64,000 bases of DNA from JAIVGV01 sp032229975 (GTDB taxonomy: Bacteria; Acidobacteriota; Blastocatellia; Pyrinomonadales; Pyrinomonadaceae), in NCBI GenBank assembly GCA_032229975.1, contig JAVXVG010000022.1, positions 62,001 to 126,000 of the forward strand, read 5' to 3'. Both the position numbers and the translations under genes were made by a program. This document shows positions 18,129-24,866 of the stretch, one piece after another. The notes beneath the pieces were generated by a model. The model worked only from the letters and a program-made list of their open reading frames with translations. It did no database searches and had not been told where the DNA came from. Numbering within the stretch: the stretch's first letter is position 1; each line of letters begins with the position of its first letter.

Positions 18129-19058
18129 ATGCGCAATCAAGGACAACGCGGCGATGCGGTGTTTCGCGTCGCGTTGTTTGCGTGCGCGCTGCTGCTCGTC
18201 GTTGTGACAGCGACGATGATCGTGACTATCGGAGCGAACTCCGGCGCGGCGATCAGAAAGTTCGGCTTCGGATTTCTCGTGAGTCGCGCGTGGAATCCTT
18301 CGCGCGGGAGTTTCGGCGCGTTGCCGTTCGTCTATGGCACTATCGTCTCATCAGTCATCGCACTCTTAATCAGCGTGCCGCTCTCGCTCGGCGTCGCAGT
18401 CTTTTTAGTCGAGCAAGCTCCGCGCAGACTTTCGCGCCCGCTCACGTTTCTCGTCGAGTTGCTCGCGTCGATCCCCTCGGTCGTGTACGGCCTGTGGGGC
18501 ATATTCATGCTCGCGCCGACTCTGCGCGTGTGGATCGAGACGCCGTTGCAAAAACAGTTCGGCTGGCTGCCGCTCTTTCAAGGCACGATTACCGGAACGG
18601 GCTTGCTGACGGGCGGCGTGATCCTTGCGATCATGATCACGCCGATCATCTCTGCGGTCGTGCGCGATGTGTTGGCCGCCGTGCCGCAGTCGCAGCGCGA
18701 GGCGGCCTTGGCCCTCGGCGCGACGCGCTGGGAGACGACGCGCGTTGTGCTCGCAAACGGCGGCGCAGGGATCGCGGGCGCGATCATTCTCGGACTTGGA
18801 CGCGCGGTCGGCGAGACGATGGCGGTAACAATGCTCATCGGCAACCGGCCCCAGATCAGCGCGTCCGTTTTCGAGCCCTCGTACACCATCGCCTCCGTGC
18901 TCGCAAACGAGTTGCGCGAGGCGACCGACGAGCTGCACGTCAGCTCGCTCATCACGCTCGCGCTGATCCTGTTCCTTGTCACCTTCGTCATCAACGCCGC
19001 CGCGCGCCTGTTGGTGTGGAGCGTCACGCGTTCGACGAGCGGAGTCGCGAGGGCGTGA
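18129..19058 (+). CDS. pstC: Phosphate ABC transporter permease
   Basis: The 309-residue permease has six predicted membrane segments. The binding-protein-dependent permease loop is REAALALGATRWETTRVVLANGGAGI, followed by GLGRAVGETMAVTMLIGN, the PstC hallmark. It starts 2 bases after the pstS stop; the AAGG before the ATG is too close to be a normal ribosome binding site, so coupling to pstS is likely. Partner of PstA and PstB in the inner membrane. Confidence 0.94.
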   Translation: MRNQGQRGDAVFRVALFACALLLVVVTATMIVTIGANSGAAIRKFGFGFLVSRAWNPSRGSFGALPFVYGTIVSSVIALLISVPLSLGVAVFLVEQAPRRLSRPLTFLVELLASIPSVVYGLWGIFMLAPTLRVWIETPLQKQFGWLPLFQGTITGTGLLTGGVILAIMITPIISAVVRDVLAAVPQSQREAALALGATRWETTRVVLANGGAGIAGAIILGLGRAVGETMAVTMLIGNRPQISASVFEPSYTIASVLANELREATDELHVSSLITLALILFLVTFVINAAARLLVWSVTRSTSGVARA

Positions 19059-19080
19059 GGCATGGCGTGGTCAACGTCTT

Positions 19081-19217
19081 CGCTCCGTAGGAGCGACAGG
19101 TTTATAGCTAACGAGGATTTTTATACGGACAAGCCCCGTAGGAGCGAAATGTAGATGTCGCCCCTGACGGGCTCTGAAAGATTAATAATGGTCTATAAAC
19201 ATTCCGTCCCTACGGGA
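19081..19217. repeat. REP-like palindromic repeat cluster between pstC and pstA
   Basis: Three related units can be aligned: 19085-19107 (CCGTAGGAGCGACAGGTTT...), 19136-19157 (CCGTAGGAGCGAAATGTAG...) and, inverted, 19193-19216 (reverse reads CCCGTAGGGACGGAATGTTT...). The second unit forms a hairpin with GTCGCCCCTGACGGG ending near 19171. The first contains the palindrome CGCTCC-GTA-GGAGCG. The cluster fills nearly the whole 182-base pstC-pstA spacer and is more AT-rich than its neighbours. It resembles REP elements mobilised by RAYT transposases; no such gene is in the window. Confidence 0.75.
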
Positions 19218-19240
19218 CTCGTCAAACTTCCTTTATAGAG

Positions 19241-20119
19241 ATGAGCACAGCCGCGACGACCAATCAGACGTTGACGATCCTCGCCGCGCGTTCCACACAC
19301 GCGCGACGCCGCACCGTCAACGTCTTAATGACGACGGCGACCGCAGCCTGCGCTTTCGTCGCCGTTGCGATGCTCGTGCTCATCCTCGGCTACATCACCC
19401 TGCGCGGTGTCGGCGCGATCAGTTGGCAGTTCCTGACGGACATCCCGCGACCTGTCGGCGAGGGCGGCGGCATCGGCAACGCGATCACGGGCACGCTCAT
19501 CTTGCTTGCGCTCGGCTCTGCGATGGGCCTGCCTGTGGGCATCGGCGCGGGCGTCTATCTCGCGGAGTTCGGGCACAGCAGATTCGCGTCGGTCGCGCGC
19601 TTCGTCGCCGATACTTTGACGGGCGTGCCTTCAATCGTCGTCGGCATCTTCGTCTATACGATTCTCGTGCTGCCGTTCCGGCAGTTCTCCGCGTTCGCGG
19701 GCGCGGTCTCGCTCGCGCTCATCATGATCCCGATTGTCGCGCGCACAACCGAAGAGATGATCCGGCTCGTGCCCGCATCTTTATGCGAGGGCGCGCTGGC
19801 CCTTGGCGCGCCGCAGTGGAGGGTGACGACGGGTGTCGTGCTGCCTGCGGCGGCATCGGGAATTGCGACCGGCGCGATGCTGGCCGTCGCGCGCATCAGT
19901 GGCGAGACCGCGCCGCTCCTGTTCACCGCGCTCAACTACAACGACTTTAGCCACAGGCTCGACCGGCCCATCGCGTCGCTGACCGTGCAGATTTACAACT
20001 ACGCCATCTCACCCTACGATGAATGGCACGCGCAGGCTTGGGCCGCGACGCTCGTTCTCGTCGCAATGATTCTTTCCATCAACGTCGCCGTCCGGTTTTT
20101 CACACGCAAAAAATTTTGA
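19241..20119 (+). CDS. pstA: Phosphate ABC transporter permease
   Basis: The 292-residue permease has an N-terminal cytoplasmic arm of about 25 residues, then six membrane segments. Recognisable segments are LRGVGAISWQFLTDIPRP, the permease loop LCEGALALGAPQWRVTTGVVLPAAASGI and ARISGETAPLLFTA, all typical of PstA. It follows the REP-like spacer; no Shine-Dalgarno is visible before the ATG. It pairs with PstC to form the phosphate channel. Confidence 0.94.
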   Translation: MSTAATTNQTLTILAARSTHARRRTVNVLMTTATAACAFVAVAMLVLILGYITLRGVGAISWQFLTDIPRPVGEGGGIGNAITGTLILLALGSAMGLPVGIGAGVYLAEFGHSRFASVARFVADTLTGVPSIVVGIFVYTILVLPFRQFSAFAGAVSLALIMIPIVARTTEEMIRLVPASLCEGALALGAPQWRVTTGVVLPAAASGIATGAMLAVARISGETAPLLFTALNYNDFSHRLDRPIASLTVQIYNYAISPYDEWHAQAWAATLVLVAMILSINVAVRFFTRKKF

Positions 20120-20133
20120 ACTCCCGATCCACG

Positions 20134-20973
20134 ATGTCAGCATCGACCGCCGCACAGACAGTGTTGCCGATCCCGCGCATCGAAGAACCACGCGACGACG
20201 AGAGGCCAGCAATCGTCGCGACGAAGGTCAGCGTGCGCGGGCTCAACTTTTTCTACGGCGCGCAGCAGGCTCTGCACAACATCTCGCTCGACGTGCAGGA
20301 GTGCGTCGTGATGGCCTTCATCGGGCCCTCCGGCTGCGGCAAGTCAACTTTCCTGCGCACGCTCAACCGTATGAATGACACGATCCACGCGACGCGCGCC
20401 GAAGGCGAAGTCCTCATCGACGGCGAGGACATCTACGCGCCCGCGACGGACGTGGTGCGCTTGCGGCGCAAGGTCGGCATGGTCTTTCAAAAATCGAATC
20501 CGTTCCCCAAGTCGATCTTCGACAACGTCGCCTACGGCTTGCGGATCAACCGCATGACGGCGAGCAAGTCCGAGATGAGCGATTGCGTCGAAGAGGCTTT
20601 GCGAGATGCCGCGCTGTGGGACGAGGTGAAAGATCGTCTGAAGTCTTCCGCGCTCTCGCTCTCCGGCGGCCAGCAGCAGCGACTCTGCATCGCGCGTGCG
20701 CTGGCCGTGCGGCCCGAAGTCTTGCTGATGGACGAGCCCGCCAGCGCGCTCGATCCGATTGCGACGCAGAAGATCGAAGAGCTGATCGTCGAGTTGAAGC
20801 GGCATTACACCATCATCATCGTCACGCACAATATGCAGCAGGCCGCGCGCGTCTCCGACCGCACGGCCTTCTTCTGGCTCGGCAAGCTCATCGAGGTCAA
20901 CCCGACCAGGAAGATGTTTACCAACCCCGACGAGAAGTTGACGGAGGACTACATCACCGGACGATTTGGATGA
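20134..20973 (+). CDS. pstB: Phosphate ABC transporter ATPase
   Basis: The 279-residue ATPase has Walker A GPSGCGKST, Q-loop VFQKSNPFPKSIFDN, signature LSGGQQQRLCIARAL, Walker B VLLMDEPASALDP and switch His in VTHNMQQA. The sequence FLRTLNRMNDTI is diagnostic for PstB. The start at 20134 gives an N-terminal extension of about 35 residues before the ABC domain. It lies 14 bases after pstA. Powers phosphate import and, with PhoU, is part of PhoR signalling in known systems. Confidence 0.96.
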   Translation: MSASTAAQTVLPIPRIEEPRDDERPAIVATKVSVRGLNFFYGAQQALHNISLDVQECVVMAFIGPSGCGKSTFLRTLNRMNDTIHATRAEGEVLIDGEDIYAPATDVVRLRRKVGMVFQKSNPFPKSIFDNVAYGLRINRMTASKSEMSDCVEEALRDAALWDEVKDRLKSSALSLSGGQQQRLCIARALAVRPEVLLMDEPASALDPIATQKIEELIVELKRHYTIIIVTHNMQQAARVSDRTAFFWLGKLIEVNPTRKMFTNPDEKLTEDYITGRFG

Positions 20974-20977
20974 GGGG

Positions 20978-21057
20978 CCGGTTTCCGGTTTTCAGTTTTC
21001 AGCCGGAGTGCTGAAGCTCGAAACCGGATCGACTGAAAACTCAAAACTGAAAACTAC
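20978..21057. repeat. Heptamer-repeat inverted repeat (word CTGAAAA)
   Basis: Left arm 20978-21006 (CCGGTTTC then TTTTCAG repeats) and right arm 21019-21057 (GAAACCGG, then CTGAAAA / CTCAAAA / CTGAAAA). CCGGTTTC pairs perfectly with GAAACCGG and 20988-21002 pairs with 21040-21054 at about 13 of 15. The element starts 4 bases after the pstB stop and ends 3 bases before the phoU ATG. Confidence 0.85.
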
Positions 21058-21059
21058 TC

Positions 21060-21710
21060 ATGCGACTAGACGAACATCTCGGCGGGCTGCTCAATCGCGT
21101 GCTGCTCCTCGGCGGCGAGACGGAGACCGCCTTGCAGCGCGCGATGTACTCGCTCTCCGAGCGCGACTCCGAGACGGCGCGCGGAGTGCTGCGCGACGAC
21201 GACCGGATCGATCAACTCGAAGTCGAGATCGACCGCCTCTGCATCGACGTGCTCGCGCTCCGCCAGCCCGCCGCGCGCGATCTGCGCTTCGTCGTCGCCG
21301 TCGCCAAGATCACGCCCGTCCTCGAGCGCATCGCCGATCATGCGTGCAACATCGCGCGCGCCGCCATCGATCTCAACGACGAACCGGAGTTACGGCCACC
21401 CGCGCCCGCGCTCCTGCGCATGGCTCAGATCGCTTCCGCCATGCTGCGCGCCGCGCTCGACGCCTTCGCGGCGGGCGACCCCGTAGCCGCGCGCGCCATC
21501 ATCCCGCGCGACGATGAGATCGACGAGCTATACGAAGAAATCTTCCACGAGTTGATCAACCTGATGACGCGCGACCCTACGACGACCGCGCGCGCCGCTC
21601 GCCTGCTCTTCGTCGCTAAACATCTTGAGCGCGTCGGCGACTACGTCACGGACATCTGTGAGTTGACCGTGTACATGACCGAAGCCGCGTTCATCCGGCA
21701 TAGTAACTAA
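21060..21710 (+). CDS. phoU: Phosphate signalling protein PhoU
   Basis: The 216-residue helical protein consists of two PhoU three-helix bundles. Signature metal-binding segments are RDLRFVVAVAKITPVLERIADHACNIARAA in the first and AARLLFVAKHLERVGDYVTDICELTVYM in the second. PhoU links the Pst transporter to the PhoR kinase and shuts the regulon off when phosphate is plentiful. It is bracketed by two different heptamer hairpins and shows no Shine-Dalgarno. Confidence 0.95.
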   Translation: MRLDEHLGGLLNRVLLLGGETETALQRAMYSLSERDSETARGVLRDDDRIDQLEVEIDRLCIDVLALRQPAARDLRFVVAVAKITPVLERIADHACNIARAAIDLNDEPELRPPAPALLRMAQIASAMLRAALDAFAAGDPVAARAIIPRDDEIDELYEEIFHELINLMTRDPTTTARAARLLFVAKHLERVGDYVTDICELTVYMTEAAFIRHSN

Positions 21711-21757
21711 GTCTGGAGTCTCAAACTCTTTTGACTCCAGACTCCAGACTCCAGACT
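21711..21757. repeat. Heptamer-repeat inverted repeat (word CCAGACT)
   Basis: GTCTGGAGTCT at 21711-21721, directly after the phoU stop, pairs perfectly with AGACTCCAGAC in the right arm 21732-21756. The right arm is CCAGACT repeated three times. The phoB ATG follows 3 bases later. The whole spacer is the element. Confidence 0.9.
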
Positions 21758-21759
21758 TT

Positions 21760-22467
21760 ATGGCGAAGCCCGTTCTCATCATCGAAGACGATCCGGACAT
21801 TGCCGAGGGCGTGCGGTTCAATCTTGAGCGCGAGGGATTGACCGCGCGCGTCGCGCTCACAGGCGAGCAAGGTCTCGCCGCCGCGCTCGATGCGAAGAAT
21901 CCGCCCGCGCTTGTCATACTCGATCTCATGCTGCCCGGCATGAGCGGGACGGAACTCTGTCGCCGCCTGCGACGCGAACCGCAGACGCGACGCACGCCGA
22001 TCATCATGCTCACAGCGCGCGTCGATGAATCAGATCGCATTGCCGGTCTCGATCTCGGCGCGGACGACTACATCACCAAGCCCTTCTCCGTCAAAGAACT
22101 GATGGCACGCGTGCGCGCCGTGCTGCGACGCACCGACGAGAGTGCCGCGCCGCGTTATGAAGATGGCCGCATGACAATCGACTTCGCTGATATGCGTGTC
22201 GCGTGCGACGGCTTGCAGATTAAGCTCACGCGCAAAGAGTTCGCGCTTCTCGAAATGCTCGCGCGCGCGGGCAATCGCGTCGCCACGCGACAACAGATTC
22301 TCGATAACGTCTGGGGCTACTCCTACTACGGCGACACGCGCACGCTCGACGTGCACATTCGCCGCCTGCGACAGAAACTCGGCGACTGCGGCGCGTGCAT
22401 CGAGACGGTCGTCGGCGTCGGCTATCGCTTCGTCGGTTGCCAGAGGGCCATCAATGGTGAATCGTGA
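21760..22467 (+). CDS. phoB: Phosphate response regulator, OmpR/PhoB family
   Basis: The 235-residue protein has a receiver domain with acidic pair EDD (9-11), phospho-acceptor Asp55 (LVILDLMLPG), Thr in MLTAR and Lys in YITKPFS. A C-terminal OmpR-type winged helix follows (LTRKEFALLEMLARAGNRVATRQQIL, DVHIRRLRQKLG, VVGVGYRF). Placement between phoU and phoR makes it the PhoB/PhoP of this locus and the likely binder of the repeats before pstS. The family normally ends near GVGYRFV; the last residues (INGES) and the stop lie in the following heptamer repeat. Confidence 0.93.
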   Translation: MAKPVLIIEDDPDIAEGVRFNLEREGLTARVALTGEQGLAAALDAKNPPALVILDLMLPGMSGTELCRRLRREPQTRRTPIIMLTARVDESDRIAGLDLGADDYITKPFSVKELMARVRAVLRRTDESAAPRYEDGRMTIDFADMRVACDGLQIKLTRKEFALLEMLARAGNRVATRQQILDNVWGYSYYGDTRTLDVHIRRLRQKLGDCGACIETVVGVGYRFVGCQRAINGES

Positions 22468-22515
22468 ATCGTGAAGGCCACTTCTTAGCATTTACGATCT
22501 ACCATTTACGATTCA
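22451..22515. repeat. Heptamer-repeat inverted repeat (word GAATCGT)
   Basis: Left arm 22451-22475 (ATGGTGAATCGTGAATC...) overlaps the 3' end of phoB and supplies its TGA. Right arm 22490-22515 carries ATTTACG / ATTTACC words. About 12 of 17 core positions pair. The phoR ATG at 22523 follows within 8 bases. Confidence 0.8.
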
Positions 22516-22522
22516 TGCTTCC

Positions 22523-23911
22523 ATGTCTTTCCGCCACACACTCGCCGCCGCGCTCTGCCTTGCGATAGTTGCATCCTTCATCGCGCTCTACTTCGCGCAG
22601 CCGATCCTCTGTGCCATCGCAGTCGTCTTTGCCATCGCGGGATGTCTGACTGCGACGCTCTTGCGTCGCGATGCGACTCATAATCAAAGTTTGAAGAAGA
22701 CGGACGCGCACGCGGGCATCGGGCCCGCTTTGGTCTCGCGTGGCGCGCTCGCAGGGAGCGCGGGCGACGGCATTCCGGCGGGCGAGATGCTCGAAGCGAT
22801 GCTCGGGAGCGTGCGCGAAGGGCTCGTCGTCGTTGACGGCGGGATGCGCGTCATTGCATTGAACGCATCGGCGCGCGCGATCTTCGGCGCGGGTGAGGGG
22901 GACGTAGCATCGTCATCAACACACACGCACGAAGACGCGTGCGACGCTTTACAGGAGGGCCAGTTGCGCGCGCTCGGCGAGTTGACGCGCAACCCTGCGG
23001 TGCTCGGCGCGTTCGCAGAGGCTCTGGCGCACGGGCGACAGGTCGGGGCGAAGATCGAAACCGACGTGCGCGAGCGACGCGCATACGATCTGCGCGTCGC
23101 GCCGCTCAAGCCACGTGAGGGATGGGGCGCGCGGCGCGGCGCGGTCGGCATCTTCTTCGACATCACGCGACTCGAACGCCTTGAGCGCGTGCGTCAGGAG
23201 TTTCTGCTGAACGTCTCGCACGAGCTGCGCACGCCGCTCACAGCCATTCGCGCTTTTGTCGAGACCTTAGCGGCCGGTGTCGTCGATGAGCCGGAGAACA
23301 ACCGTCGCTTCCTCTCGATCATCGACCGTAACGCGGCGCGGATGCAGAGTCTCATCGACGACATCCTCGAACTCTCGTCGATAGAGGCGGGCCGGGTCTC
23401 GGTCGAGCCACAACCCGTGCGTCTGCGCGCGCTCGTGCAGGACGTTTTGACTTCGCTCGCAGGTCGCGCCGCCGAGCGCGGCGTCGCGCTTCATAACGAG
23501 GTGGCCGAAGACGTGACGGTGCGCGCCGACGCGCGTCGTCTCGAACAGATGTTGACGAACCTTACGGACAACGCCGTCAAGTTCAATCGCGAACACGGTG
23601 AGGTGCGCGTTGCACACGCGCGCGGGCCGGAGCGCGACCGCATCAACGTCTCCGATACGGGCGAAGGCATCGCGCCCGAACATCTCGCGCGCATCTTCGA
23701 GCGTTTCTACCGCGTGGATCGCGCACGCTCGCGCGCGATGGGCGGCACAGGCTTGGGTCTCGCCATCGTCAAGCATCTTGCACGAGCGCACGGCGGCGAG
23801 GCGACGGTGAATTCAACCGTGGGCGAGGGCACGGTCTTCACGTTGGAACTGCCGCGTGGAGAGAGCGATGAAGTAGGAACGTTGAACGATGAAGCAAGGA
23901 TGAAGAGGTGA
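22523..23911 (+). CDS. phoR: Phosphate-regulon sensor histidine kinase
   Basis: The 462-residue kinase has two close N-terminal membrane segments (about 6-25 and 27-47) with almost no periplasmic loop, a PAS domain (about 88-220), HisKA with NVSHELRTPLTAIRAF (His233), and HATPase_c with LTNLTDNAVKFN and GGTGLGLAIVKHLARAHGG. No HAMP domain is seen. This matches PhoR, which senses phosphate through PstSCAB/PhoU rather than by a periplasmic domain. The family end is near FTLELPRGE; the tail SDEVGTLNDEARMKR is encoded by a heptamer-repeat arm. No Shine-Dalgarno is visible. Confidence 0.92.
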   Translation: MSFRHTLAAALCLAIVASFIALYFAQPILCAIAVVFAIAGCLTATLLRRDATHNQSLKKTDAHAGIGPALVSRGALAGSAGDGIPAGEMLEAMLGSVREGLVVVDGGMRVIALNASARAIFGAGEGDVASSSTHTHEDACDALQEGQLRALGELTRNPAVLGAFAEALAHGRQVGAKIETDVRERRAYDLRVAPLKPREGWGARRGAVGIFFDITRLERLERVRQEFLLNVSHELRTPLTAIRAFVETLAAGVVDEPENNRRFLSIIDRNAARMQSLIDDILELSSIEAGRVSVEPQPVRLRALVQDVLTSLAGRAAERGVALHNEVAEDVTVRADARRLEQMLTNLTDNAVKFNREHGEVRVAHARGPERDRINVSDTGEGIAPEHLARIFERFYRVDRARSRAMGGTGLGLAIVKHLARAHGGEATVNSTVGEGTVFTLELPRGESDEVGTLNDEARMKR

Positions 23912-24053
23912 TCGCGATGAATGATGAATGATAAAGTCAGAGCGAATAACTTTGAGTGATAAGTTATGAAACAAGAGAGATGAAGTAGGAGCGTTGAACG
24001 AATGGCAATCGGTTTTCAGTTCATCGTTCATCGTTCCGCGTTCATCGTTTCAT
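23865..24053. repeat. Long heptamer-repeat array and inverted arm (word GCGATGA)
   Basis: From 23865 to 24004 the sequence can be cut into twenty consecutive 7-mers, nine of which end in TGA in the same phase (GCGATGA, ACGTTGA, ACGATGA, GAGATGA). An inverted arm with TCGTTCA words lies at 24012-24053. The array starts inside phoR (last ~47 bases) and ends just before the carD promoter. Nothing else is seen in the 309-base gap apart from that promoter and the carD leader. Confidence 0.85.
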
Positions 24054-24061
24054 TCTCCGCC

Positions 24062-24090
24062 TTGACGCTCGCGCGCGACGTTGTTACACT
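24062..24090 (+). promoter_or_regulatory. Candidate housekeeping promoter of carD
   Basis: TTGACG at 24062-24067 and TACACT at 24085-24090 are 17 bases apart, close to the sigma-70 consensus (5 of 6 and 4 of 6). It lies right after a repeat array and gives an untranslated leader of about 125 bases before the carD GTG. Confidence 0.6.
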
Positions 24091-24220
24091 TTTGTGACGA
24101 ATCAGGTCAGTGCCCGACGCGCCCTGCGTCCTCAGTAGATCAAACGGGTTCAATCTGCATAAGAATCGCGCGCCCTGCGCAAGTCGGTAAGTCGGTTTCC
24201 CCCCTTTAGGAGGTGTCTCG

Positions 24221-24778
24221 GTGGGCTTCAAGATCGGACAGAAAGTCGTTTACCCCAACCACGGGATCGGAACCATCGAACAGATCGAGCAGAAGCAGAT
24301 CGGGTCAAACTCTCTCCCCTTCTACACGCTCCGTCTCGCCGCTACTAACTCCGTTGTCCTCGTGCCCGTCGCCAATGCCGGCGAGGTGGGCTTGCGCTCG
24401 CCCATCACTTCGGGCGAGTGCGAGATGCTCCTCAAAACGCTCTCCGACGACTTCCAAAACGCGAACGGCGACTGGAAGGATCGCTTCAAAGAGTTCTCCG
24501 ACAAGATGCGGACGGGCGACATCTTCGCCGTCGCCGACGTGCTCAAGCACTTGACCTTCCTTAATCACCAAAAGCCGCTCTCGTTCCGCGAGCAACGGAT
24601 GCTTGAGCGCTCGCGCTACCTCGTCGTCTCGGAACTCGCCGCCGTCTGCCGCCAGCCCGAATGCAGCGTCGAGCCGCGAGTCGATCAGGCGTTAGAGCGC
24701 GCCTGCTCCAAGCACTCGCGTCGCCCCGCCGTCGCCAACACGCGCGCACGCGCTGTCGGCGCAACCGTCGGACACTAA
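24221..24778 (+). CDS. carD: CarD/CdnL-family transcription regulator
   Basis: The 185-residue protein begins MGFKIGQKVVYPNHGIGTIE, the CarD/CdnL/TRCF Tudor-like RNA-polymerase-interacting domain (about 1-65). A helical C-terminal domain follows (about 75-160), with LSFREQRMLERSRYLVVSELA. In characterised members this protein binds the RNA polymerase beta subunit and stabilises open complexes at rRNA and other promoters. It starts with GTG behind a strong AGGAGGTG site. The last 25 residues are basic and Ala/Arg-rich. It is convergent with the hybrid kinase gene, separated by a strong inverted repeat. Confidence 0.92.
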   Translation: MGFKIGQKVVYPNHGIGTIEQIEQKQIGSNSLPFYTLRLAATNSVVLVPVANAGEVGLRSPITSGECEMLLKTLSDDFQNANGDWKDRFKEFSDKMRTGDIFAVADVLKHLTFLNHQKPLSFREQRMLERSRYLVVSELAAVCRQPECSVEPRVDQALERACSKHSRRPAVANTRARAVGATVGH

Positions 24779-24784
24779 AACAAA

Positions 24785-24866
24785 ATAAGAAGTAGAAACG
24801 CGGAAGGATGAAAGGATGATCACTCGACTTGAGTGGCCCCCTTTCATCCTTCCGCGTCTCTACTTC
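24785..24866. repeat. Inverted repeat between convergent carD and kinase genes
   Basis: GAAGTAGAAACGCGGAAGG... at 24789-24815 pairs with 24840-24866 at 26 of 27 positions; the loop contains a smaller CACTC/GAGTG pair. 7-mer phasing is weaker here, but the words AGGATGA and GAAGTAG recur from other elements. The right arm touches the kinase stop codon (24867-24869). It may serve as a bidirectional terminator, although T runs are short. Confidence 0.85.

Noticed and set aside
23865..24053. Possible CRISPR array
   Set aside because: Units are 7 bases with no spacers and no constant 25-40-base repeat; there are no cas genes.
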